Of a stretch of DNA of 64,000 nucleotides, positions 42,282-50,305 are shown in pieces (positions within the stretch are counted from its first letter, which is position 1; each line of letters opens with the position of its first letter). The stretch lies in NCBI GenBank assembly GCA_018971185.1, contig JAGXBH010000001.1, positions 62,001 to 126,000 on the forward strand, in the 5' to 3' direction. Origin of the DNA: Acidobacteriota bacterium. GTDB taxonomy: Bacteria > Actinomycetota > Acidimicrobiia > Acidimicrobiales > RAAP-2. The position numbers and the translations under genes were made by a program. Below the pieces are notes generated by a model that saw only the letters and a list, made by a program, of their open reading frames with translations, searched no databases and was not told where the DNA came from.

Positions 42282-43691
42282 CTAGTCCGTCGACGCCGAC
42301 AGCGTCCTCAAGGCGTCACCGGCACTCCTCGGCATCACGAGGGAGTTGAGCGTCGCAGCGGCACCGAGGACCGCGAGGAGAACGAACGCGATCCTGTAGG
42401 CGCCCTGGGTCTGCAGCCCCGCGTCGTGACCGACGACGCCACCCACGCGCAGGGCCACGACTCCCGCCGAGGCCGCGAAGCCCGTGGCCACCTGCTGCAC
42501 GGTGGCGGCGAGGGTGGTGCCGTGGGCCATGTCGTGCTCGGGCACGTCGGAGTAGACCAACGTCAAGAAGCCCGTGTAGCCGATGGACCTCACCACGCCG
42601 TTGACGAAGGCCGCCACGGCGATGAGCGCGACGGGCGTCGTCGCGTCGAAGAGGGCGAACACCAGCATCGTGAACGACACCGCCGCGGTGGACGCGACGA
42701 GGACGCGCCGGTAGCCCCACCGATTCAGTAGCGGTGTGGTGGTGGGCTTGGCGACCACGTTGCCGATGAAGACGAAGAGCACGACGGTCCCCGACTTGAT
42801 CGGGCTCCACCCGAATCGGTCCTGGAACATCAGCGGCAACAGGAGCGGAATCGACCCCACGACCATGGTGAAGGGAAAGATGCCCCGCAACGACTGACGA
42901 AAAGTCGCCACGCGAAACACGCGCACGTCGAGGAACGGATCGCGGCGCCGTGCCAAGTACACGACGGCGACCCCGAGGGCCGACGACGAGACGGCTAGCC
43001 AGATCACGACGTTCGCCCACGACGACGTGAACTCGCCCGCGACGAAGGCCGAGTAGACCAGTCCCCCCAGGCCACCGCCCGTCAGGAGCATCCCGCGCCA
43101 GTCGAGGGCGCCAAGTCGCGGGTCGCGTCGCGTCGAGGGCCGCATCATGAGCGAACCGGCGATCCAGGCGGCGGCCCCGAGGGGCACATTGGGCAAGAAG
43201 AGCCAGCGCCAGTTCCCGAACGTCACGATGATCCCACCCACCAGGGGCGCGATCGCCGGCGCGAGCAGACTCGGCCAGACGATGTAGGCGACGAGTCGCA
43301 TGATGTCGGTCTTGTCCGCGTTGGCCAGGACGACGATGCGTCCGACCGGGACCATCAACGCCGCACCCACCCCCTGGAGCGACCGCGCCACCACCAACTC
43401 GCTCAGGTTGTGACTCGCGGCGCACAGCAGCGACGCCAAAGTGAAGAGGGCGATCGCCGACAGGAACAGACGACGCTCGCCGAGGCGCGACATCAGCCAG
43501 TTCCCCACGGGGATGACGACAGCGAAGGTCATGAGGTACGTGGAGATCAAGAGACCGATCGCGGTCGACGACACGCCGAGTGCGGCGCGCAGCTTCGGCG
43601 CCGCGGTGGTCACGATGGTGCCGTCGAGGTTCTCCATGAAGTAGCACGACGCCACCAGGAGTGCCAGTCGCCGTCGATACCCGTCGATCAC
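42282..43691 (-). CDS. MFS drug-efflux transporter (DHA2/EmrB-QacA type)
   Basis: A 469-residue major facilitator with about fourteen helices. It opens with FMENLDGTIVTTAAPKL, the DHA2 helix 1 with an acidic residue. The motif A-like loop is LMSRLGERRLF, then RSLQGVGAALMVP. Long Arg-rich cytoplasmic loops separate the halves. The GTG start is the first in frame and lacks a good ribosome site. There is no adjacent regulator. It likely exports hydrophobic drugs with proton antiport; substrate unknown. Confidence 0.9.
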   Translation of the reverse strand: MIDGYRRRLALLVASCYFMENLDGTIVTTAAPKLRAALGVSSTAIGLLISTYLMTFAVVIPVGNWLMSRLGERRLFLSAIALFTLASLLCAASHNLSELVVARSLQGVGAALMVPVGRIVVLANADKTDIMRLVAYIVWPSLLAPAIAPLVGGIIVTFGNWRWLFLPNVPLGAAAWIAGSLMMRPSTRRDPRLGALDWRGMLLTGGGLGGLVYSAFVAGEFTSSWANVVIWLAVSSSALGVAVVYLARRRDPFLDVRVFRVATFRQSLRGIFPFTMVVGSIPLLLPLMFQDRFGWSPIKSGTVVLFVFIGNVVAKPTTTPLLNRWGYRRVLVASTAAVSFTMLVFALFDATTPVALIAVAAFVNGVVRSIGYTGFLTLVYSDVPEHDMAHGTTLAATVQQVATGFAASAGVVALRVGGVVGHDAGLQTQGAYRIAFVLLAVLGAAATLNSLVMPRSAGDALRTLSASTD

Positions 43692-43823
43692 GACCGCCGA
43701 CCCCCGCCGCGGGTGGCGACACCGCCTCGCGCGATCCCGGCGTCGACGTCGACGACACTAGAGTGACTCCACCCGGCGCGCGCTCGAGAGCGAGACCGTC
43801 GAAGAACGAGGGAGGGCGCGGAC

Positions 43824-44717
43824 ATGGACACCAACGTAGCCACCGAGAGGGTCGGCTTCATCGGACTCGGGACCATGGGCGCCGCGATGGCCGCCAATCT
43901 GGCGCGTTCGAAATTCACCCTGACCGTCTGGAATCGGACTGCCGGTCGCGACGAGGACGTCCTCGCACTGGGCGCACGGCGAGCCACTACTCCCAGCGAG
44001 GTGGCCGCACACAGCGATCTCGTGGTGATGTGCGTGACCGACTCGCCCCAGGTGGAGGAGATCCTCTTCGCGCAGGGGGGGCTCGCCGAGGGTCTACGAG
44101 AGGGTTCTCTCATCATCGACTGTTCGACGATCTCGCCGCTGGCCACCGTCGACTTCGCCTCACGGGTCGCGTCGACGGGCGCCGCGTGGGTCGACGCTCC
44201 GGTCTCCGGGGGGTCCGAAGGCGCGCTCAGGGGAACCTTGTCCATCATGGTGGGGGGTTCGGATGATGACGTACGACGGGCCTCGCCGATTCTCGCGGCA
44301 ATGGGAACGACAATCACCCACGTGGGCGAGTTGGGTGCGGGCCAGTGGACCAAGGCGATCAACCAGGTCATCCTGGCCGGGACGTACCTGGGTGTCGCCG
44401 AAGGAATCACGTTGGGACTCAAGGCCGGCCTCGACATGGAGAAAGTGGTCGCCGCCCTCTCCGGCGGCGCCGCCGCGTCGTGGATACTGAGCAACAGGAG
44501 CGGACGAATGATTGACGACGACTATCCCCTCGGCTTCAAGCTCGCTCTGCACCGCAAGGATCTTGGGATCGCTCTCGCTCTGGCTCGTGAGTCCGGCGCA
44601 CAACTCCCGGTGGCGACCATGGCGGCCCACTTCGAGGACGAACTGATCGCCGAGGGCTACGGCGACGAGGACAACGCGGCGTTGGCGCGCAAAGTGCGTC
44701 GACTCTCGGGACTGTGA
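43824..44717 (+). CDS. NAD(P)-dependent beta-hydroxyacid dehydrogenase
   Basis: The 297-residue enzyme is of the 3-hydroxyisobutyrate dehydrogenase family. The Rossmann motif is GFIGLGTMGAAMAANL (about 11-26), with the substrate loop DAPVSGGSEGA, the catalytic lysine in GAGQWTKAINQ and a late KDLGIALALA segment. It oxidises a short beta-hydroxyacid such as 3-hydroxyisobutyrate or tartronate semialdehyde precursors; the substrate cannot be told from sequence. The ATG has a GGAGGGCGCGG stretch upstream. Confidence 0.92.
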   Translation: MDTNVATERVGFIGLGTMGAAMAANLARSKFTLTVWNRTAGRDEDVLALGARRATTPSEVAAHSDLVVMCVTDSPQVEEILFAQGGLAEGLREGSLIIDCSTISPLATVDFASRVASTGAAWVDAPVSGGSEGALRGTLSIMVGGSDDDVRRASPILAAMGTTITHVGELGAGQWTKAINQVILAGTYLGVAEGITLGLKAGLDMEKVVAALSGGAAASWILSNRSGRMIDDDYPLGFKLALHRKDLGIALALARESGAQLPVATMAAHFEDELIAEGYGDEDNAALARKVRRLSGL

Positions 44718-44873
44718 CGTTAGCTTCGTAATCGACCCATCGCGTCACGTGACCCTCAGCGCCACGACGTCACTCCCGGATTCGATTCGAGTGGGCCTAC
44801 CTTCTTCAAAGATGTCAACCGGAGACCGAGAATGGTTGGCATCGCCCGCGCGCGGCTGACGCGCGACGACGAC

Positions 44874-45644
44874 TTATATCGCGTACGAGGTCATCGACAG
44901 CGATCCCAGTACGCACCCCTCGGCGAACGTGGAGGGCACGGTCGCGGCGCTCGCCGCGAGGCCGGCCAGGTAGGCCAGAGGCAGGAAGTGGTCGGGGGTC
45001 GGCACGGCTAATGAGAAGTCCGTGCTCTCGGCGAGCTCGGCGAGCTGACTCGGGTCGCGCCGTAGAACGGCACGAGCATCGGCGTCGAATCGCTGGGCCC
45101 AGTCAAAACCTTCGTCACCGCGCCGCCAATCGATCGCCCGCAGGTTGTGAACGACGTTGCCGCTGGCGAGGATCAAGACCCCCTCGTCGCGCAGGGGCGC
45201 GAGGCGCGCACCGAGGTCGAGATGATACGACAGCGGCTTGGAGGCGTCGATGGCCAATTGCACCACCGGCACGTCGGCGTGGGGGTACATGTGCGCCAGG
45301 ACCGACCATGTGCCGTGGTCGATCCCCCACGAGTCGTCGTCCAGCCCCACCCACACCGGTTCGACGATCTCACCGACGTGCTTGGCGAGTGCGACGTCGC
45401 CCGCCACGGGATAGTCGAAGTCGAAGAGTTCCTGGGGGAACCCGTAGAAGTCGTGGATGACGCGCGGGTTCGCCATCGACGTCACCGCCGTGGCGTTGAT
45501 GTACCAGTGCGCGGAGATCGCCAGAATCGCCCGGGGCTTCTCGAACGACGCGGCGAAGGCCGACCACGCGTCGGTGAATCGATTGTTCTCCAGTGTGTTC
45601 ATCGGACTCCCGTGTCCGATGAATGCCGCGGGCATGCTCGACAT
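44874..45644 (-). CDS. Extradiol dioxygenase, DODA/YgiD type
   Basis: The 256-residue LigB-fold protein has probable metal histidines in FIGHGSPMN, AISAHWYIN, SGNVVHNLRA and TPDHFLPL. This is the pattern of plant DODA and bacterial YgiD, which cleave DOPA to betalamic or muconate-type products. The start ATG at 45644 has GAGGAGG upstream. The divergent MarR regulator and the palindromic site between them suggest control by a phenolic ligand, an inference. Confidence 0.9.
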   Translation of the reverse strand: MSSMPAAFIGHGSPMNTLENNRFTDAWSAFAASFEKPRAILAISAHWYINATAVTSMANPRVIHDFYGFPQELFDFDYPVAGDVALAKHVGEIVEPVWVGLDDDSWGIDHGTWSVLAHMYPHADVPVVQLAIDASKPLSYHLDLGARLAPLRDEGVLILASGNVVHNLRAIDWRRGDEGFDWAQRFDADARAVLRRDPSQLAELAESTDFSLAVPTPDHFLPLAYLAGLAASAATVPSTFAEGCVLGSLSMTSYAI

Positions 45645-45661
45645 GTCCCCTCCTCGATCTA

Positions 45662-45705
45662 GTTGATACTTCCACCAGTCTAGCGACTCTAGATGATATA
45701 TCAAC
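45662..45705. promoter_or_regulatory. MarR operator candidate between dioxygenase and regulator genes
   Basis: TGATATATCA (45694-45703) is a perfect palindrome at the expected -35 position for the marR promoter. GTTGATA (45662-45668) and TATCAAC (45699-45705) are inverted copies of one half-site flanking the dioxygenase promoter side. Binding here would repress both genes. Confidence 0.6.
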
Positions 45706-45716
45706 CATTGAGCGAG

Positions 45717-45722
45717 TAGGCT
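45717..45722 (+). promoter_or_regulatory. -10 box (TAGGCT) of the MarR gene
   Basis: TAGGCT is 6 nt from the GTG start. Seventeen bases upstream the expected -35 site coincides with the TGATATATCA palindrome. Confidence 0.5.
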
Positions 45723-45728
45723 GGAGGG

Positions 45729-46193
45729 GTGGCGAACTCCCCCCAGTGGCTCAGCGCCGACCAGTTGCGGGCGTGGCGAGGTCTCTCGCTGATGCACTTG
45801 CAGCTCCAGGCCCGCCTCGGTCGACACCTGGCCGACTTCGGTCTCTCCTACCAGGACTACCTGGTGCTGGCGACCTTGTCGGACCAGGTGGACGGCCGAC
45901 GTCGCGTCGTGGAGTTGAGCGACGAGCTGGGCTGGGAGAAGAGCCGACTCTCGCACCACATCACTCGCATGTGCGAGCGCGGACTGGTGGCGAAGGCCCC
46001 TTGCCCGAGCGACCAACGCGGGATCTACGTGATGTTGACCTCGGAGGGCCGCGACATTCTGCGCCGGGCCGCGCCGGGACACGCGGACGACGTCCAGCGG
46101 TACTTCTTCCGACGACTCAGCGACCAGCAGGTGCTCACGCTGGCGTCGATCACCGACGAGGTCCTCGCGGGTCTCAGCGAGCGGCCCGACTGA
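45729..46193 (+). CDS. MarR-family transcriptional regulator
   Basis: The 154-residue regulator has N-terminal dimer helices, a winged helix with VVELSDELGWEKSRLSHHITR as recognition helix, and a wing with DQRGIYVMLTSEGRDIL. Ligand-responsive repressors of this family usually control a divergent gene, here the dioxygenase. The GTG start fits the TAGGCT spacing and makes the message leaderless. A longer out-of-frame reading through the region was rejected. Confidence 0.93.
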   Translation: MANSPQWLSADQLRAWRGLSLMHLQLQARLGRHLADFGLSYQDYLVLATLSDQVDGRRRVVELSDELGWEKSRLSHHITRMCERGLVAKAPCPSDQRGIYVMLTSEGRDILRRAAPGHADDVQRYFFRRLSDQQVLTLASITDEVLAGLSERPD

Positions 46194-46245
46194 CGTACCT
46201 TCCGCGTGACAACGGCCACGTGGACATCATCGAGCGACGCGCGGG

Positions 46246-48480
46246 TCAGCGATGGACGATGACCTCGAGGAAAGGCTTCGCCGTCGAGGGGGCGAAGCCG
46301 AAGGAGCCGGCGAAGGTGGCGTCGAACAGCGTCGCCCCGGGTCGCGTCGTGGCGATGGTGCAGTGCGCGTGGGAACTGGTGGCGCTCACGACCCTTAAGG
46401 TGGCCACGCACGATGGCGCGTGGGCCTTCGTCCCGGCCGACAACGTGACGGCGCCGCGCGGCGCCGTCGAACCCGACACGCTCACCCCGATCACGGTCCT
46501 ACCCTCGACGTTCGTACCCCGAGAGGGTGCGTCGAAGGTGATCGAGGTGCGCACCGTCGGAACGCTCAGACTGTAGGCCTTGGTCGAGTCCACGGCGACG
46601 CAGGTGCTCGCACTGGCGCAGGACACGCCGTGCAGGACGTTGAATCCCGACACGTTGGCCGTCGGTAGCCACCGCGAACCATCGAAGACCACGGCCCCAC
46701 CCAGGAGGTCGCTGGCCACGCAGAAGTAGGTCGCACCGCAACTGACCGAAAACAGACCGAGCTTGGACACCTTCTTCCCCGCGCTCCATCGCGTCCCGTC
46801 GTAGAGATACGCGTGACCCTCCAGATCGATGGCGGCGCAGAAGTTCATCGTCGCGCACGACAGGGACCACAACTGCACCAGGGGATTCGACTCCACCCGC
46901 GGGCCCAGGGTCCACTTGCCCTTCACCGATACGTAGGACTGGCCCGCGTTGTCGACGGCCACGCAGTCCGCGCCGCCGGCGGGACACGAGACGTCCGTCG
47001 CGAGGGCGCCGATCGGCAGTTTGGGTAGGTAACCCGTCACCAGCCCCGAGGACCGGCCCGCCGGTGAGAGGTACTCGCAGCGACTCGAGCAGCTCACGGC
47101 GTACGTCTGCAGCGAGGGTGAGAGAGCGGGCGCCCACGCCCCACGGTATGAGCGCAACGAGAGGGCGTGGAAGTCACCGACGATCGCCGCGCAGGCCAGC
47201 GTTGAGAAGGGGTGGACGGAGGGGCCGCAGCGCACCTCGCGGATGCCCAGTGGCAAGTTGGTCACGGTCGTGGCCGCGCCCCACGAGCCGTTCTTCAGGG
47301 TGAAGGTCTCGCCGGCGGCGTCACTCGCGATGCAGTAGGACGCGCTCGCACAAGTAACAGAGGTCAGAGTGTGGGGAGGGTCGAAGAACGTCGCGGCGGG
47401 GGTGTAGGTGGGGACCCCACTGGCGTCCAGTGAGATCATGATCGAGAAGCCGTCGTTGTCGACGGCGAGACACCCCACACTCACAGCGAGCGCGTAGCAC
47501 GACAGCCCGTTGATCTGCGAAAGCATGTTGAGCTGACCCATCCTGGACCACGCAGTGAACGGCGCCACCGCCGAGGTCCCCTGGCCCAAGGAGTCATTGG
47601 CCACGCAGGTGCTCTGCGCGCACGAGACCTGAACGCCTCTGACCCCCGCCATGAAGACGGTGCTCGTGGTCCAACTCGATCCCGTGAGGACGCTGACCTG
47701 GTTGGCGTTCGAGCCGACGACGCAATTGGTCGCACTGACGCAAGCGATCGAGTCGGCGACGAACCCCTTCACCGCGGGATCGATGGCTACGGGCGAACTC
47801 GCGTGCGACATCGTCGGCGTCGGCGTCGCCACGAAGGAGAACGTCATCGCTCCCCCGCCCAGATCCGTCGCGAGGCACACCAGCGCAGGAGTGCACGAGA
47901 CCGCGTTGAACGCACTCGTATCACTCGGGGAGAAGACCACCGAGTCCGGTGACCACACGCCGTCGTAGTAGAAGTAGTCGATCGGTGAGAAGTTCGCGGT
48001 CTCGCCCACCGCGAGACAGAAGTTCTCGCTCGAGCACGACACCCCCTGCATGACCGGCGAGTTCGGACTCGCGAACGCGGTGGGTGATCCCCACGTCGTG
48101 CCGTTCATCATCACGTAGTTCCCGGACGCGTCGGTCACGACGCAGAAGGTCGTCGTCGGACACGACACCGCCGTGAGCGACGTCGTGGCGTCGATCGTGT
48201 GTGGCGCGGTCCACTTGCTCCCGTCGAATTCGCTGACCGAGCCACTTCGGTCCACCGCCACGCAGAACGTCGAGGTGGGACACGACACCGCGTTGACCCC
48301 TCCCTGGGCACTTGAGAGCGTCGTGCCGCTCGTCCACTTGAGGGGCGCAGCGTTCGCCGAGGGGGTCGCCCCCGCGACGGAACCCCCGAACGCGCCCCAC
48401 AACCCCACGAGGGAGATCGCCGCCGCCAACGCACGGGCGACGCGCGCGCCCCACCCGTGACGTCGCACTCGAAGCCCCAT
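46246..48480 (-). CDS. Large secreted protein with cysteine-pair beta repeats
   Basis: The 744-residue exported protein begins with a basic start, a hydrophobic core and a cleavage region (VAGATPSANA, near 38). Most of the chain is about twelve repeats of roughly 45 residues with the core SCPTxxFCVAVDxxG and an aromatic GxxW strand, each with two cysteines likely to form a disulfide. The whole may fold as one or two beta-propellers. The final 100 residues look like an Ig-like domain (FDAPSRGTNVEG, APRGAVTLSAG). There is no anchor motif. The ATG has a GGGGAG site and TAGGCT lies further upstream. Function unknown; adhesion or ligand binding is plausible. Confidence 0.85.
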   Translation of the reverse strand: MGLRVRRHGWGARVARALAAAISLVGLWGAFGGSVAGATPSANAAPLKWTSGTTLSSAQGGVNAVSCPTSTFCVAVDRSGSVSEFDGSKWTAPHTIDATTSLTAVSCPTTTFCVVTDASGNYVMMNGTTWGSPTAFASPNSPVMQGVSCSSENFCLAVGETANFSPIDYFYYDGVWSPDSVVFSPSDTSAFNAVSCTPALVCLATDLGGGAMTFSFVATPTPTMSHASSPVAIDPAVKGFVADSIACVSATNCVVGSNANQVSVLTGSSWTTSTVFMAGVRGVQVSCAQSTCVANDSLGQGTSAVAPFTAWSRMGQLNMLSQINGLSCYALAVSVGCLAVDNDGFSIMISLDASGVPTYTPAATFFDPPHTLTSVTCASASYCIASDAAGETFTLKNGSWGAATTVTNLPLGIREVRCGPSVHPFSTLACAAIVGDFHALSLRSYRGAWAPALSPSLQTYAVSCSSRCEYLSPAGRSSGLVTGYLPKLPIGALATDVSCPAGGADCVAVDNAGQSYVSVKGKWTLGPRVESNPLVQLWSLSCATMNFCAAIDLEGHAYLYDGTRWSAGKKVSKLGLFSVSCGATYFCVASDLLGGAVVFDGSRWLPTANVSGFNVLHGVSCASASTCVAVDSTKAYSLSVPTVRTSITFDAPSRGTNVEGRTVIGVSVSGSTAPRGAVTLSAGTKAHAPSCVATLRVVSATSSHAHCTIATTRPGATLFDATFAGSFGFAPSTAKPFLEVIVHR

Positions 48481-48622
48481 GGATTCTCCCCGTTCTCTCT
48501 GGTACGTGGTCGGAGCCTAACGTTCCCGCTGGACCGCGGATTCTTAACGCGAGTCAGAAATCGCCACGACGTCGCCCACGAGTCGAGCAAGAGAGGACCG
48601 GGACTGGCGACGAGCACGAGGG

Positions 48623-48628
48623 TAGGCT
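48623..48628 (+). promoter_or_regulatory. -10 box (TAGGCT) of the DUF2142 gene
   Basis: TAGGCT is 6 nt before the GTG at 48635 and favours that codon over the TTG just upstream. Confidence 0.5.
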
Positions 48629-48634
48629 GACTTG

Positions 48635-50230
48635 GTGAGTTGGCGGGAGCGAGACGTGATTCTTCCTCGTGTCCTCGTCTCTCCCCGAAGCGTCTTCCTC
48701 GTCGTCCTCAGCGTGGCCTTCATCTCGCTGGCGTGCTGGTCGTTCGCCGACCCCCTCGTGGCCGCACCCGACGAACAAGCCCACATCCTGAGGGCCTACG
48801 CCCTGGACCACGGGCAGATGGGCTCGCCCACCACCCCGCCGAGCAAGGTCAACGCCAACGTCACCGTTCCGATGTCGATCTACTACTCGGCCATCTACCC
48901 GATCTGTTGGCACCAGCACGCCAACATCCCCGCGTCGTGCTCGGCTCCCTGGCCCACGAGCAGTGCACCCCAGGTCATCGCGACGTACGTGGACCACTAC
49001 CCGCCGCTGTACTACCTGTTCGTCGGCACCGCCACCTACGTCTCGCACCAGCGCAGCGGCATCTACATGATGCGACTCATCAGCGCACTCATGAGTTCGG
49101 TGATGCTCGCCGTCGCGGCCTACGCCATCGCCCGCTGGAGCCGACGGCGTTCGCTCTACGTCGGGCTCTACATCGCCTTGACCCCCGAGGTCTACTTCCT
49201 CTCCTCGTCGGTGAATCCCAGTGGCTTCGAGATCATGACGGCGATCTGTCTGTGGACGCTCGTCGCGATATTGGGCTTGGAGCATCGCGACGATCCCCCC
49301 CGAACGCTCGTCGTGCTGGTGGCGGCCGCGGCGGCGGTCTTGATCCTCATCCGTGGCCTCTCCCCACTCTGGGTGGCCCTCGCGGCGCTCACGCTGCTGA
49401 TCCTCTGGGGTCCGCGCAGACTCCTGGCCACGACGAAGGAACGCCGCGACGTACAGTACGCCGGCGGCGGAGTCGTGCTGGCCGGACTCCTCGCGGCGGC
49501 GTGGATCTTCACCCAGGGAACGCTCAACATCCTTCCCTTCGGCATGGGTGTACCCAAGAGTGATTCCTCGTTCGCTGTCTTGCGCCTGGTGGCGAGCTTC
49601 GCGCAGGGGTGGCTGCGCGAGTCGGTGGGCATCCTCGGATGGCTCGATACCGAGCTCAATGGGTTCGTCTACCACTCGTGGTACGCCATCGTCATCGGCG
49701 CGGTGGTGATCGCGCTCTTCCGAGGCGAGTGGCGCGAGCGGATCACGGTGGGCGCACTGAGCGCCCTCACCGTGCTCATCCCCATCGCACTCGTCACCCG
49801 CCAGGCGCGGACCCTCGGCGTCGTGTGGCAGGGCCGCGACTCACTCCCCTTGGCCGTCGGTGCGGTGATCCTCGCCGTGGCCGTCGCGGGCGGACCGGCT
49901 CGACGACGGGCGAGGCGCTCCATCGACCGACTCGATCCGGCCCTACGTGAGCGCGCGAGTCGACTGGGCTTGGTCGCCGTCATCGCGGTCCTGGCCGTCG
50001 CCAACATGATGGCCTTCTACATCAACCTGCGGCGCTACGCCGTCGGACGATACGGACCGAAGTTCTTCTTCCTTCACCATCAGGGCTGGTCACCGCCCAC
50101 GGGCCAACTGCTCACCCTGGCGGTCTATGGTCTCGCCACGACGGTCTTCGCGGGGCTCCTGATGTGGTGGCTCCTCACTTCGACTCCCCCGGCAGCGGGC
50201 CTTCTCACCGCGCAACGAAATGCCCAATAG
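48635..50230 (+). CDS. DUF2142 polytopic membrane protein
   Basis: The 531-residue protein has about eleven helices. The first exported loop has APDEQAHILRAYAL, the acidic motif of DUF2142 and related GT-C-like membrane proteins, and later HYPPLYYLFVG. The layout suggests a lipid-linked sugar transferase or a polysaccharide-export partner. The GTG start was set by a TAGGCT box 6 nt upstream. It is followed 75 bp later by a tandem GT2 glycosyltransferase, supporting a role in surface polysaccharide. Activity is not proven for the family as I know it. Confidence 0.85.
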   Translation: MSWRERDVILPRVLVSPRSVFLVVLSVAFISLACWSFADPLVAAPDEQAHILRAYALDHGQMGSPTTPPSKVNANVTVPMSIYYSAIYPICWHQHANIPASCSAPWPTSSAPQVIATYVDHYPPLYYLFVGTATYVSHQRSGIYMMRLISALMSSVMLAVAAYAIARWSRRRSLYVGLYIALTPEVYFLSSSVNPSGFEIMTAICLWTLVAILGLEHRDDPPRTLVVLVAAAAAVLILIRGLSPLWVALAALTLLILWGPRRLLATTKERRDVQYAGGGVVLAGLLAAAWIFTQGTLNILPFGMGVPKSDSSFAVLRLVASFAQGWLRESVGILGWLDTELNGFVYHSWYAIVIGAVVIALFRGEWRERITVGALSALTVLIPIALVTRQARTLGVVWQGRDSLPLAVGAVILAVAVAGGPARRRARRSIDRLDPALRERASRLGLVAVIAVLAVANMMAFYINLRRYAVGRYGPKFFFLHHQGWSPPTGQLLTLAVYGLATTVFAGLLMWWLLTSTPPAAGLLTAQRNAQ

Positions 50231-50305
50231 GTGCGTTTCGGTAAGATGAGCCAGGCACTTCTGGCCCACCGGTCGCTACAAATCAAGGAATGAGAGGCGA
50301 AGACG

